From the NCBI RefSeq assembly GCF_013141725.1, contig NZ_WHNZ01000042.1, forward strand, positions 62,001 to 126,000: a stretch of DNA of 64,000 nt, written 5' to 3'. Source of the stretch: Paenibacillus planticolens (lineage in GTDB: Bacteria > Bacillota > Bacilli > Paenibacillales > NBRC-103111). Made by a program: the position numbers and the translations under genes. Positions 51,868 to 60,607 of this stretch are shown here, in pieces; position 1 is the stretch's first letter, and every line of letters starts with the position of its first letter. The notes beneath the pieces were generated by a model. That model was given only the letters and a program-made list of their open reading frames with translations, did not search any database and was not told the DNA's origin.

Positions 51868-52430
51868 CAAGATCATCAAATAATGGTTTCGAATATCGGA
51901 CTAGGTTTTCATTTGTCTGGAATTACGAGAGGGATGAGTCTTGGCTTACCGGCTTGTCTGCGCAAGGCTTACACCTGAATAAACCGGGGATATTTCGAAA
52001 CCGATTTGAAAAGGATCCCTCTGTTCGATTTGTGTATCGCATGGATTACCAGAAAATCACCGGGGAAAAAAACTTAAATGATTATTTGGCCATTTTTGAG
52101 GATTCAGGTTGGGAGCATGCAGGATCGCTGGTAGGTTGGCATTATTTCAGAAAACCTTATCATGAAGACGCGTCCTATGACATTTATACCGACCGCGTAT
52201 CGGTGAAGCAGCTTTTCCGCAGGATCCAATTGACTTTAGGAATCGTTGCCATTGCAAACATTCCAACGCTTATTCTGAATATCAATAATTTACTTTCCGA
52301 ATCACGCTCTGTGGCGATAGGAAGCGCGATATCCTTCGTGGTACTTCTGGAATTTTTGTGTGTTCTGCTGTTATCTTACGGCTGCTTGCGATTCGAGAAA
52401 AAAATCAAGAAACTTGAAGTACTTGAGTAA
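51864..52430 (+). CDS. DUF2812 membrane protein paired with PadR
   Basis: 188 residues. The soluble N-terminal half (EYRTRFSFVWNYERDESWLT, then FVYRMDYQ and WEHAGSLVGWHYFRKP) is the DUF2812 domain. Two membrane helices follow at about 120-175, and the protein ends in a short charged tail. DUF2812 proteins are nearly always encoded with a PadR regulator and may sense membrane stress or adjust the regulator, but the role is not proven. Its stop codon touches the end of the convergent ecsC gene. Confidence 0.85.
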   Translation: MTRSSNNGFEYRTRFSFVWNYERDESWLTGLSAQGLHLNKPGIFRNRFEKDPSVRFVYRMDYQKITGEKNLNDYLAIFEDSGWEHAGSLVGWHYFRKPYHEDASYDIYTDRVSVKQLFRRIQLTLGIVAIANIPTLILNINNLLSESRSVAIGSAISFVVLLEFLCVLLLSYGCLRFEKKIKKLEVLE

Positions 52431-53275
52431 CTATGAAATACCATCTCGTTCCAGCTCGCTTAATCGTTCGATAATTCGCCGCTTCCTGTACAGCATCTTT
52501 GCGGCTTCTCCGACGTCTTTAAGCGTTCCGCTATTGATCCAAGCGCCAAAGAGAATACCGGCAATGGGAATCAGCTGAAAAAGTTTTTTCCAGCCCCAAT
52601 TATCGCGGTATGTCGCGAAAACTTCACGCCAGCCTTGAAGCTGCGAAATGATCTGAACGTCAGCTTTTTCATTCGCTGCCTCATTGGCAAGCTCTTCGAG
52701 GATCGCCTTTTTACCGACAATGTCTGCTGACGAGAATTGCATGCATTTGATCGTAAAGATCCGTTCCTGCTTGATATTTGGATCGTAACCATAGCAGATG
52801 GCCAGCTCTTGAATCGTTTTGAGAGACAAACCAAGTACGGCCGGAATATCGATGGCGAGGGTCAGAATTCCGCCAATGCCTGTTGTCGCTCCCTGGAGCC
52901 CGGCCAGCTTCGTCCTGCTTTGAACAATTTCATCGGCAGCTTGATCCAAGATGTTCAGCGGAAGCGACCTCACGTCTTCGATCGCCGCGACTTCCTTTGT
53001 CGCCGAACGGATTCCCTCATTGCGATATCGTACTTCCTCAATATGTCGCAGTGTGCCTGCTTCCGAAATCAGGTACCGGCCACCCGCTTGTAAATAATTC
53101 CCCAGCTCATTCAAGGCTTCGCTCATTTGGCAGTTACAAATTTGGGCGTTAACCGATCTAATAATTGGAAAGGCAGCCGTCCTATTTTCTCCCAAAACCA
53201 CAAATCTTTTTGTTCCGTTTCCCAAACCTGTATGTTGTGAAGCTCTTCCAGCAAAATTTCTCTCGTTTCCGTCAT
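52431..53275 (-). pseudogene. EcsC-family protein gene with a single-base frameshift
   Basis: On the minus strand ATG 53275, after AAAGGAG, opens MTETREILLEELHNIQVWET and runs about 50 residues to VTAK before a stop. The rest of the protein (MSEALNELGNYLQAGGRYLI to the end at 52431, with GATTGIGGILTLAIDIPAVL and WGWKKLFQLIPIAGILFGAW) continues in another frame. Adding one T to the TTT run at 53126-53128 of the plus strand joins the two into one EcsC-family protein of about 280 residues with two membrane-associated hydrophobic segments. EcsC-family proteins have no settled function. The defect lies in a short homopolymer and could be a sequencing error. Confidence 0.75.
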
Positions 53276-53386
53276 TTTCTACAACTCCTTTGCAAGTCTT
53301 GAAATCTACCATGCGAATGTGTGACAATAAGAATGTTATAAATTTGAACAATGGTAAGAAAAGCCTAGAGGAGGAATTACATCATT

Positions 53387-54304
53387 ATGAGAACCATGAA
53401 GCTTGGTACGAGCTTACTAGAAGTTCCTGTTTTAGCGGTAGGCTGCATGAGAATTAATTCGCTGGATAAGAAAGAGGCGAAAAATTTCGTCCAAACAGCT
53501 CTGGAAGAAGGAGCCAACTTCTTTGATCACGCAGATATATACGGCGGAGGCAACTGTGAAGAAATATTCGCGGACGCCATCCATATGAACGATGATATTC
53601 GCGAGAAAATTATTTTGCAATCCAAATGCGGGATTCGCAAAGGGATGTTCGATTTTTCCAAAGAACATATTTTGGAGTCCGTAGACGGCATTTTGAAACG
53701 GTTAAAAACCGATTACTTGGACATTTTGCTGTTGCATCGTCCGGATGCCCTAGTTGAACCTGAAGAAGTGGCTGAGGCATTCGATCTTCTTGAAAGCTCA
53801 GGAAAAGTTAGACATTTCGGCGTTTCCAATCAAACACCTTTGCAAATTCAACTGCTGAAGAAGTCGGTCAAGCAGCCGCTTGTGGCCAATCAATTGCAAT
53901 TAAGCATCACGAACTCCACGATGATCTCGAATGGCATGAATGTGAATATGCTGAATGATTCTTCCGTGAACCGGGACGGGAATGTGCTCGACTATTGCAG
54001 ACTGAACGATATCACCATTCAGCCTTGGTCGCCTTTCCAATATGGATTCTTCGAAGGCGTATTTCTAGGGAACGATAAGTTCCCGGAATTGAACAAGAAG
54101 ATCGATGAAATCGCGGCAAAATATGAAGTAAGCAATACGACGATAGCCATCGCTTGGATTTTACGCCACCCTGCGCGGATGCAGCCGGTTACCGGAACGA
54201 TGAATATCAATCGTTTAATCGATTGCTGCAAAGCAACCGACGTTCATCTGACTCGTCAAGAGTGGTATGAGATTTTTACGGCAGCAGGCAATGTGCTTCC
54301 ATAA
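53387..54304 (+). CDS. Aldo/keto reductase
   Basis: 305 residues of the YdhF-like aldo/keto reductase group. FFDHADIYGGGNCEE holds the catalytic Asp and Tyr, ILQSKCGI the Lys, and DILLLHRPDA the His. The NADPH-binding end includes TGTMNINRLIDCCKA. It reduces an aldehyde or ketone with NADPH in the cytosol; the natural substrate is unknown. GAGGAGG lies 12 bases before ATG 53387. It is divergent from the ecsC gene and followed by a terminator. Confidence 0.9.
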   Translation: MRTMKLGTSLLEVPVLAVGCMRINSLDKKEAKNFVQTALEEGANFFDHADIYGGGNCEEIFADAIHMNDDIREKIILQSKCGIRKGMFDFSKEHILESVDGILKRLKTDYLDILLLHRPDALVEPEEVAEAFDLLESSGKVRHFGVSNQTPLQIQLLKKSVKQPLVANQLQLSITNSTMISNGMNVNMLNDSSVNRDGNVLDYCRLNDITIQPWSPFQYGFFEGVFLGNDKFPELNKKIDEIAAKYEVSNTTIAIAWILRHPARMQPVTGTMNINRLIDCCKATDVHLTRQEWYEIFTAAGNVLP

Positions 54305-54317
54305 ATGAGAGTTTAAT

Positions 54318-54347
54318 AACCATCGCATCTTAGGATGCGGTGGTTTT
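54318..54347 (+). terminator. Terminator after the aldo/keto reductase gene
   Basis: AACCATCGCATC and GATGCGGTGGTT form a stem with a short loop, followed by TT. Confidence 0.75.
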
Positions 54348-54456
54348 GCATTCTATAGGGAGGCGGTGCATACTCAGTATTCGAATCTAAGCTATGAATA
54401 AAAGTCGGCTCTTATAGGGAAATTAATCCATATACGAATCGAAAAGGGAGGTAAGA

Positions 54457-54663
54457 ATGATGTCTGAACACCCTAAGGACCTCAAAAACGTTGTAGAAAA
54501 CAAGACGAGCGTTTTTAATAACGTTGGACAATCAGCCACAAACTATGTGCAAAACGCCATAGAAAATGTGTTTGATTCCACGCAAGACGCAACCCAAAAC
54601 TTAGTAAATAACGTAATGAAGCGGCGAAAAAATGAAACCAAGGCATATGCTAAACAGGAATGA
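54457..54663 (+). CDS. Small Asn/Gln-rich protein of unknown function
   Basis: About 68 residues starting at ATG 54457 or 54460 after GGGAGG. The sequence is hydrophilic and helical, rich in Asn, Gln and Val (TNYVQNAIENVF and DATQNLVNNVM), and ends in a basic tail. It has no signal peptide or membrane helix. The family is not recognised. The good ribosome site and codon pattern support it as a real small gene. Confidence 0.55.
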   Translation: MMSEHPKDLKNVVENKTSVFNNVGQSATNYVQNAIENVFDSTQDATQNLVNNVMKRRKNETKAYAKQE

Positions 54664-54760
54664 GCTACTCATTATAGATAGAGATACATACAAAAAGGCG
54701 GTGCCGCGTAGTTCTGTGACGACCTGGCATATCGCCATTTTTTGCTTGCAAGGCAAAGGT

Positions 54761-55255
54761 TCAGGAAGAAGATTTGCTGCGAATCGAAGAGCTGAGTTGT
54801 TGCATCTGCTCTTCCAGGACCTCGCTTGCATTGCTTAAAAACTGTGAGATAAACGTAAGCTCCTCATCCGTGTAAGAGGAGGCTAGCTTAACCATCGCCG
54901 CATGCAGAGGAAGGTACGTATGGCTGATCTCAGCTTTTTTTTCATATAAAGGAACAATAATTACTTTGCGACGATCGTTGGGGTCGTTTTGCCTGCGTAC
55001 AAAGCCGTTCTTTTCAAGACGGTCAATTAATGCAGTAACGCTGCCTGTCGTAAGACCGGTTAATTTGGATAACTCCCCGGCGGTGATGGGACCTTTTTCG
55101 TGCAAAAAATCTATGGCAATAAAATCATTATTGTATAGCCCCAGAGATGCTGCTGCGTGCTGCTGATATAATACGGTTCGGTTTCCTAGTCCTCGCATGC
55201 GCAAGGTGAAAGTTTCCTGCAGCTCTGTTGGTTGATCTTGTCGATCGCTTGACAA
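54761..55255 (-). CDS. MarR-family transcriptional regulator
   Basis: 164 residues. The winged helix is in ITAGELSKLTGLTTGSVTAL followed by DRLEKNGFVRRQNDPNDRRK, the signature DxRxxxxxLT-like wing. The rest is helical dimer domain. It starts at a TTG with AAAAGGAGGG upstream on the minus strand. It is divergent from the DHA2 exporter gene and probably represses that exporter and itself through the inverted repeats in the intergenic region. Confidence 0.92.
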   Translation of the reverse strand: MSSDRQDQPTELQETFTLRMRGLGNRTVLYQQHAAASLGLYNNDFIAIDFLHEKGPITAGELSKLTGLTTGSVTALIDRLEKNGFVRRQNDPNDRRKVIIVPLYEKKAEISHTYLPLHAAMVKLASSYTDEELTFISQFLSNASEVLEEQMQQLSSSIRSKSSS

Positions 55256-55273
55256 AAGACCACCCTCCTTTTA

Positions 55274-55318
55274 AGATGAATATATCTTGGTCATCGAGAT
55301 AAACGGAAACCAAGATAC
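55274..55318. promoter_or_regulatory. Inverted repeats, likely MarR operator
   Basis: TATCTTGG (55284-55291) and CCAAGATA (55311-55318) are perfect inverted copies. AAGAT-GAATAT-ATCTT overlaps the left arm. They lie just upstream of the marR start and suit binding of a MarR dimer. Confidence 0.55.
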
Positions 55319-55379
55319 TTGACAACTGGTGATATGTATTTATTTTAACGAAATCATGACTAGTTTGCAAAGGGACATA

Positions 55380-55499
55380 GCAAAGCAATTCTCATTTAAT
55401 ACGCCTGGAGAACGATGCGAAACTTGCCATGGATTAGGTATGCTATCTGTAGATGAAAATTTGCTGCCCGATCTAGAGATGAAGTATTGCAAGTGCTAG
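55380..55499 (+). pseudogene. UvrA-like gene remnant
   Basis: A short open stretch reads AKQFSFNTPGERCETCHGLG and then MLSVDENLLPDLEMKYCKC before a stop. FSFN..G.RCETC.G.G....D..FLPD is the pattern of the UvrA zinc-finger and insertion region. Only about 40 codons remain and there is no start or ATPase motif, so this is a leftover of a UvrA-family ABC gene, probably of the transport or drug-resistance class. It lies between the MarR gene and the exporter gene. Confidence 0.7.
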
Positions 55500-55602
55500 G
55501 GGAGGAGGTTTACGATAGAGGTCCTGTAGGTTCAGAATGAGGGCTTCTCCATCGGATCTGATTTTAGGCAGTAGTAGACGAAACTTGGAGGGAACATGAC
55601 AC

Positions 55603-57126
55603 GTGGTAAAGGGAAATAAGATAGGTATTATCGTTGCAGGTTTGTTGTTGTCTATCCTAATGGCTTCAATGGACAACACGATCGTAGCAACAGCAATCGG
55701 TACGATCGTCGGGGATCTAGGCGGCTTTGACAAGTTGATGTGGGTGACATCCGCTTATTTGGTAGCAGAGATGGCTGGAATGCCGATTTTCGGGAAGTTA
55801 TCGGATATGTATGGGCGTAAGCGTTTCTTTATCTTTGGTATCCTTGTATTCATGGGCGGCTCTGCTTTATGCGGTACGGCAGACTCTATCGTACAGCTTA
55901 GTATTTATCGCGCCATACAAGGGATTGGCGGCGGCGCACTGATGCCAATTGCATTTACGATTATGTTTGATGTCGTTCCGGCGGATAAGCGCGGGAAAAT
56001 GGGTGGCTTGTTCGGTGCTGTATTCGGTTTATCCAGTATTTTCGGCCCACTGCTTGGGGCCTATATTACGGATTATATCCATTGGTCATGGATTTTCTAC
56101 ATCAATTTACCGCTGGGACTGATTGCATTTGTGATGATTGCTTTCTTTTACAAAGAGTCTGTCCAGCATTCCAAACAAAAGATCGACTACCTTGGCGCCA
56201 TAACGCTGGTAGCTTCCATCGTTTGCCTTATGTTCGCACTTGAGCTTGGCGGCAAGCAATATGCTTGGAATTCGAGTACAATCATTGGTTTATTCGCAGC
56301 TTTTGCGATTCTTATTATCGGTTTTGTATTTATCGAACGACGTGCCCAAGAACCAATCATCACCTTCGGCATGTTCAAAAATCGTCTTTATGCAACGAGT
56401 AATGTCATGGGGATGTTTGCTGGAGCAGCGTTCATTACCGCCTCAATTTACATTCCTATCTTCATTCAAGGTGTTCTTGGAGGATCGGCTACGAACTCTG
56501 GGCTTGTCTTGCTTCCCATGATGCTTGGATCCGTCGTAACTGCCGCGGGTGGTGGTTCTATGCTGTCTAAGTTTAGATATAGATCCATCATGATTCCGAC
56601 ATTAGCGCTTCTTGTTGTAGGTATTGCACTGCTCACGACGTTAACGACAGGTTCATCCCGTTTCATCGTCACGATATTCATGATTCTTGTCGGTCTTGGA
56701 ATTGGCGCATCGTTCTCTGTTTTAAGCAATGCTGCGATTCATGGCCTTACTGCGCGGCAGCGCGGCTCTGCAAGTTCGACGCTTAATTTCATGCGTTCAT
56801 TGGGAATGGCGCTAGGGATTACGGTTTTCGGTATTATTCAAAGTCACGCGTTTACGAATAAATTAGCTTCCGTTTTCGGCAGCGGCGGTGGGATGCCACA
56901 AGGTTTCGATCTAAGCGATCCCCGTAAAATTTTGACACCGGAGACTCGGGGGCAGATCCCTCCTCAGGTGCTTGATAAGATTACAGTGGCGCTTTCCTCG
57001 TCGATCGTTCATACATTTGCTTGGGCAATTATCCCGTCCGTCATTGCTCTGCTAGCTGCATTTGCTATGAGTAAAGATAAATTCGACCCGGCTTCTGAAC
57101 TCGAAGAATATTCGGCGTCACATTAA
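55603..57126 (+). CDS. DHA2-family drug:proton antiporter (14 membrane helices)
   Basis: 507 residues. Motif D1-like LMASMDNTIVATAIGTIVGD, motif A GKLSDMYGRKRFF and motif C-like GAVFGLSSIFGPLLGAYITD identify an MFS exporter of the DHA2 group, which expels drugs or dyes using the proton gradient. About 14 membrane helices are seen. The start is GTG 55603 after TTGGAGGG; the ATG at 55595 is out of frame and short. It is divergent from a MarR regulator, the usual arrangement for inducible export. Confidence 0.92.
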   Translation: MVKGNKIGIIVAGLLLSILMASMDNTIVATAIGTIVGDLGGFDKLMWVTSAYLVAEMAGMPIFGKLSDMYGRKRFFIFGILVFMGGSALCGTADSIVQLSIYRAIQGIGGGALMPIAFTIMFDVVPADKRGKMGGLFGAVFGLSSIFGPLLGAYITDYIHWSWIFYINLPLGLIAFVMIAFFYKESVQHSKQKIDYLGAITLVASIVCLMFALELGGKQYAWNSSTIIGLFAAFAILIIGFVFIERRAQEPIITFGMFKNRLYATSNVMGMFAGAAFITASIYIPIFIQGVLGGSATNSGLVLLPMMLGSVVTAAGGGSMLSKFRYRSIMIPTLALLVVGIALLTTLTTGSSRFIVTIFMILVGLGIGASFSVLSNAAIHGLTARQRGSASSTLNFMRSLGMALGITVFGIIQSHAFTNKLASVFGSGGGMPQGFDLSDPRKILTPETRGQIPPQVLDKITVALSSSIVHTFAWAIIPSVIALLAAFAMSKDKFDPASELEEYSASH

Positions 57127-57138
57127 AGAATGTCCATC

Positions 57139-57165
57139 AATCCGCCTATATGGCGGATTTTTTTG
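57139..57165 (+). terminator. Terminator after the DHA2 exporter
   Basis: AATCCGCC-TATAT-GGCGGATT stem followed by TTTTT. Confidence 0.9.
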
Positions 57166-57758
57166 TCTGAATTTATATGTTTTGGGGTCCAGTCCATGCT
57201 TCGCTGGAAGGGAAGGGGAACTACAGGGCGCGAGCGACCAACGGTAAAGTCGTGTAATTTAGCAGGTGGAACTCCTGCCTGGAAAGGCAAAAGCCATGCC
57301 ACCAATAGCGAGTCTTGGGCTACCGCCAGTAATGTCGGGTGCTAAGCGTAGACAGTTAGGTAGTAGGCCTGAAAGTGATGGAGCCTCGAAATTAGTAACG
57401 ATGGGAAGGTCGACAGTCTGCGCCCACTGGAAGGCAACACTTGGTTTAGCGAAGAAAAAAAAAAAAAAAGTGGCTAGCGTAACCAAGCTTCCCCGGGGTC
57501 ATAGAGCCAGGCATGCTATACAATGGTTACACGGGAACCTGGGAGACCCTGCGACTCTTTCATGAACAAGTACTTTTTAGGAAGGTACATGAGAGTATGG
57601 CAAACAACTAATCAAAAAGGAGAATGCCAAACGGTACGCAGGGAGTCGGATAGCTGCATAGTACCAGAGAAACCGATGTAATGTCGGCGGAGGGAAGGCG
57701 GCTACATGTTACTGATCTTGGTAGAGACACATTTACAGCACACAGAGGCGGAGGACAA

Positions 57759-59079
57759 ATGGAAACGAAACTAGCAAGAATAGCAGAGGTTGCAAAAGCA
57801 AAACCCAAAGAACGGTTCACATCCTTAGCTCACCTGATGAATAAGCAAATGCTTAGGGATAGTCACTTAAAATTACCAGCCGACAAAGCGACGGGAGTTG
57901 ATAAAGTCACGAAGGCTGCGTATGGAGTCCAGCTTGAGGAGAACCTCGATGATCTCATAGCCAGAATGAAACGTAATGCGTATAAACCTCAGGCATCTCG
58001 AAGGACATACATCCCAAAAGATGAGAAGAGCAAGCGCCCGCTAGGTATCCCTTCGTACGAGGATAAGATCGTGCAGCACGGAATAAACCAGATTCTACAA
58101 GCTATTTACGAACAGGATTTTATGGAATGTTCGTTTGGATTTCGACCTGGAAGAAGCCAACATGATGCCATAAGAGCACTTGACCAGATCATCATGAAAG
58201 AACCCATACGGTATGTGGTGGACGCAGATATTCGCGGCTTTTTCAATCATATGGACCACGAGTGGATGATGAAATTTCTGGAGCATCGCATAGCCGATCC
58301 TAATCTCTTAAGACTAATTAAGAAGTTTCTGAAAGCGGGCGTGCAGGAAGACGGAGAGTTTAAGCCAACAGATGAAGGAGCACCGCAAGGGGGACTCATT
58401 TCGCCGATTTTATCTAACATTTATCTGCATTACGCACTTGACCTATGGTTTGAGACGACAGTAAAGAGAGAATGTGTAGGAAGGGCAGAAATGGTGCGTT
58501 ACGCGGATGATTTTGTATGTTGTTTTGAACAAGAATGGGATGCGAAGCGGTTCTACGAGGCATTGGTTATGAGGCTGAAAAAGTTCGGGCTGGAGATCGC
58601 AGAAGAAAAGACGAAGATCATCCGATTCGGAAGGCAGTCGGAAGTGGCGTGCAAAGAGGTAGGTTTAAAGAAACCAGAAACCTTTCGACTTCCTAGGGTT
58701 TACGCATTACTGGGGCAAAGGCAAGAGTGAACGTTCAAGACTCATGAGGAAAACGAGTGGAAAGAAATTTAGGGCGAAGGTGAAGGAATTCAAGACATGG
58801 ATTCGAAGTAACCGACACACCTCAGAAGTAGAACTGATGAAGACCATAAGAAGTAAATTAGTGGGGCATTACAATTACTATGGAGTGTCGGACAACATCG
58901 GAGGAATAACATCGTACTTAAGAGCAGTCGAGCGATTGGTACTGAAGTGGAGAAACCGAAGAAGCCAGAAGATAAGCTTTACGGAGGAAAAGTTCGCCAT
59001 GTTTCTCGCCCGAAACCCATTTCCGAAACCGTCAATAACCGTGAATCTATTTGCAAAGAAAAGTAACTCTGTAAGGTAG
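57759..59079 (+). pseudogene. Group II intron reverse transcriptase/maturase, frameshifted
   Basis: The reading frame starts METKLARIAEVAKAKPKERF after GGAGGACAA. It holds RT blocks with SFGFRPGRSQHDAI, GAPQGGLISPILSNIYL and the catalytic MVRYADDFV. At about 58684 the frame is lost: one extra T in CCTTTCG. Without it the protein continues ETFDFLGFTHYWGKGKSER into the maturase domain X and on to KKSNSVR at 59079, about 440 residues in all, with no HNH endonuclease domain. The intron may therefore depend on a maturase in trans, or the extra base may be a sequencing error. Confidence 0.85.
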
Positions 59080-59085
59080 CATGAA

Positions 59086-59119
59086 GAGCCGTATGCCTTA
59101 ATTGGGCACGTACGGATCT
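59086..59119 (+). other. Group II intron domain V
   Basis: A 34-base hairpin beginning GAGCCGTATGCC and ending GGCACGTACGGATCT has the catalytic-triad end and base-paired halves of domain V, close to the bacterial consensus. Domain VI with the branch-point A follows. Confidence 0.92.
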
Positions 59120-59169
59120 GTGAGGGGTAAGGGGCACAATCCGAGACGGAAAGGCCCCGCCTACTCGAC

Positions 59170-59332
59170 TATTTTGCTGGAAACAGCCCTTTGGGCAAGT
59201 GGACGGGAACTAGGGTCCTCTATTTCTCCATCTGAGCAGCTAGTTCGATCACTGAGGAGAAATAAGACCCTGTAGTTCCCCTTGAACGCCCGAAATTCCA
59301 CTTTTCGCCGAAATAAGGGAACAGAGTTCCCA
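59170..59332. repeat. Family 1 intergenic repeat, copy D (right part)
   Basis: TATTTTGCTGGAAACAGCCC continues the repeat interrupted at 57231. It contains GGGAACTAGGGTCCTCTATT and GAAATAAGACCCTGTAGTTC, which form a stem of about 25 imperfect pairs. It ends CGCCGAAATAAGGGAACAGA. The left part is 57213-57231. Confidence 0.85.
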
Positions 59333-59489
59333 CTAACAGGCGGATTTCAAGTTTAGCTGGTGCCAAGTTAATTCGTTGGTTTCGATAATTAGGCAAATCT
59401 TTTCGAAGACAGGGTATTCTGGAACAGTATTTATAATACCTTGTACTAAAGGGTTATTTTGATCCGTTGAAATAGGAGGCTGCTGTCCA

Positions 59490-60452
59490 ATGAGCAAAAT
59501 TCGTATTGGTATGATTGGAACAGGCGGAATATCGCAAGTGCACGGGCGTCAACTGCTGGAATTAGAGGAAGCGGAGATCGTTGCACTCTCCGATACTAGT
59601 GCAGAGAACCGGGAGAACTTCGCTGCCAAGTTCGAGCTTGATGATGTGCAGCATTTTACGGACTATCGGGAGATGTTGGATCAGACCGAATTAGATGCTG
59701 TTGTCATATGCTCTCCGCACACGATGCACTTCGAGCAGGCGACTGATGCGCTGCATAAAGGGCTGCACGTGCTAATTGAGAAGCCGATGACTTGTTCCTC
59801 GGAGGAAGCGGAGCTCTTGATTGCAACAGCGGAACAGGCGGGGAAAGTGATGCAGGTTTCGTACCAGCGTCATTTCCAGCCGGAGTTCCTGTACATTCGC
59901 GACGCGATTGCAAGCGGCGAGATTGGGAAATTGACATCGATAACGGCATCTCTGTATCAAGACTGGAAGCAATTAACGACTGGTTTGTGGAGACAAGTTC
60001 CAGAGTTATCCGGCGGCGGCATGCTGATGGATTCCGGCAGTCACATCATTGATATGCTGCTGTGGACGACGGGACTCACGCCGGTGGAGGTTAAGCCGAG
60101 CCTGCATTTGCAAGGAGCGCCAGTGGAAATCGATTCCTTCACTTCGATCCGGTTCGAGGAGGGCGCTGTAGGCGGATTGAACATTATCGGTTTTGCGCCA
60201 CGCTGGCATGAAACCTATGTATTTTGCGGCGAAGACGGCGGTATTTTTTATGACAATGGCAAAATTACCATTCAACGCTTCGGTCAGAAGCCCGTCGTAC
60301 CCGAGCTGCCCAAACCGCAAACGAACCAAGATAAAAGCTTTATCGATGCCATTCTTGGACGCCATGAGGTGAAGGTGCCGGGTACTTTTGCCTTGAAGGT
60401 TGTCAAGTTTACCGAGATGATTTATCAAGCAGCCGGATATAAACCGTTTTAA
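59490..60452 (+). CDS. Gfo/Idh/MocA-family NAD(P)-dependent dehydrogenase
   Basis: 320 residues. IRIGMIGTGGISQVHG is the Rossmann nucleotide-binding loop and VLIEKPMTCSSEEAELL holds the EKP motif. The C-terminal domain has GGGMLMDSGSHIIDMLLW with catalytic-type Asp and His. Family members oxidise or reduce sugars or inositols. ATG 59490 follows AGGAGG. It is a single gene ending at a terminator, and no transporter neighbours show the substrate. Confidence 0.92.
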   Translation: MSKIRIGMIGTGGISQVHGRQLLELEEAEIVALSDTSAENRENFAAKFELDDVQHFTDYREMLDQTELDAVVICSPHTMHFEQATDALHKGLHVLIEKPMTCSSEEAELLIATAEQAGKVMQVSYQRHFQPEFLYIRDAIASGEIGKLTSITASLYQDWKQLTTGLWRQVPELSGGGMLMDSGSHIIDMLLWTTGLTPVEVKPSLHLQGAPVEIDSFTSIRFEEGAVGGLNIIGFAPRWHETYVFCGEDGGIFYDNGKITIQRFGQKPVVPELPKPQTNQDKSFIDAILGRHEVKVPGTFALKVVKFTEMIYQAAGYKPF

Positions 60453-60459
60453 TTTGTAG

Positions 60460-60509
60460 AAAAGCCTATTCGGAGCAGACAATTGCTGCTTACTGGATCA
60501 GGCTTTTTT
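60460..60509 (+). terminator. Terminator after the dehydrogenase gene
   Basis: AAAAGCCT with inner GAGCAG pairs with CTGCTT and AGGCTTTTTT. Confidence 0.8.
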
Positions 60510-60607
60510 CCAGTCTCCATGTCCATTGAGGTTGTATATATATCCACAAAGTGGAAGATGTGATACGATATTTTCATAAGTGGATAGTCGGATGTGGGGG
60601 AAACCAA

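Larger units (their letters stand above)
57232..59169 (+). mobile_element. Group II intron inserted in a family 1 repeat
   Basis: The intron begins GAGCGACCAACGG, a variant of the consensus GUGYG, and ends CTACTCGAC, with the bulged branch A at 59163. A 34-nt domain V lies at 59086-59119 and domain VI follows. The exon ends AGGGCGC and TATTTT join to recreate the uninterrupted repeat, as seen in copy A (AGGGCGCTATTTTT), which fixes both junctions. Domain I and the intron core occupy the first 500 bases, including an unusual run of 15 A near 57460. It encodes a reverse transcriptase/maturase that is frameshifted. Confidence 0.9.

Noticed and set aside
57139..57232. Class C group II intron next to a terminator
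   Set aside because: The terminator is about 67 bp from the intron, not immediately upstream, and the real target is the intergenic repeat.
58744..59079. Independent 111-residue gene
   Set aside because: It is the domain X continuation of the intron maturase after the frameshift, not a separate gene.
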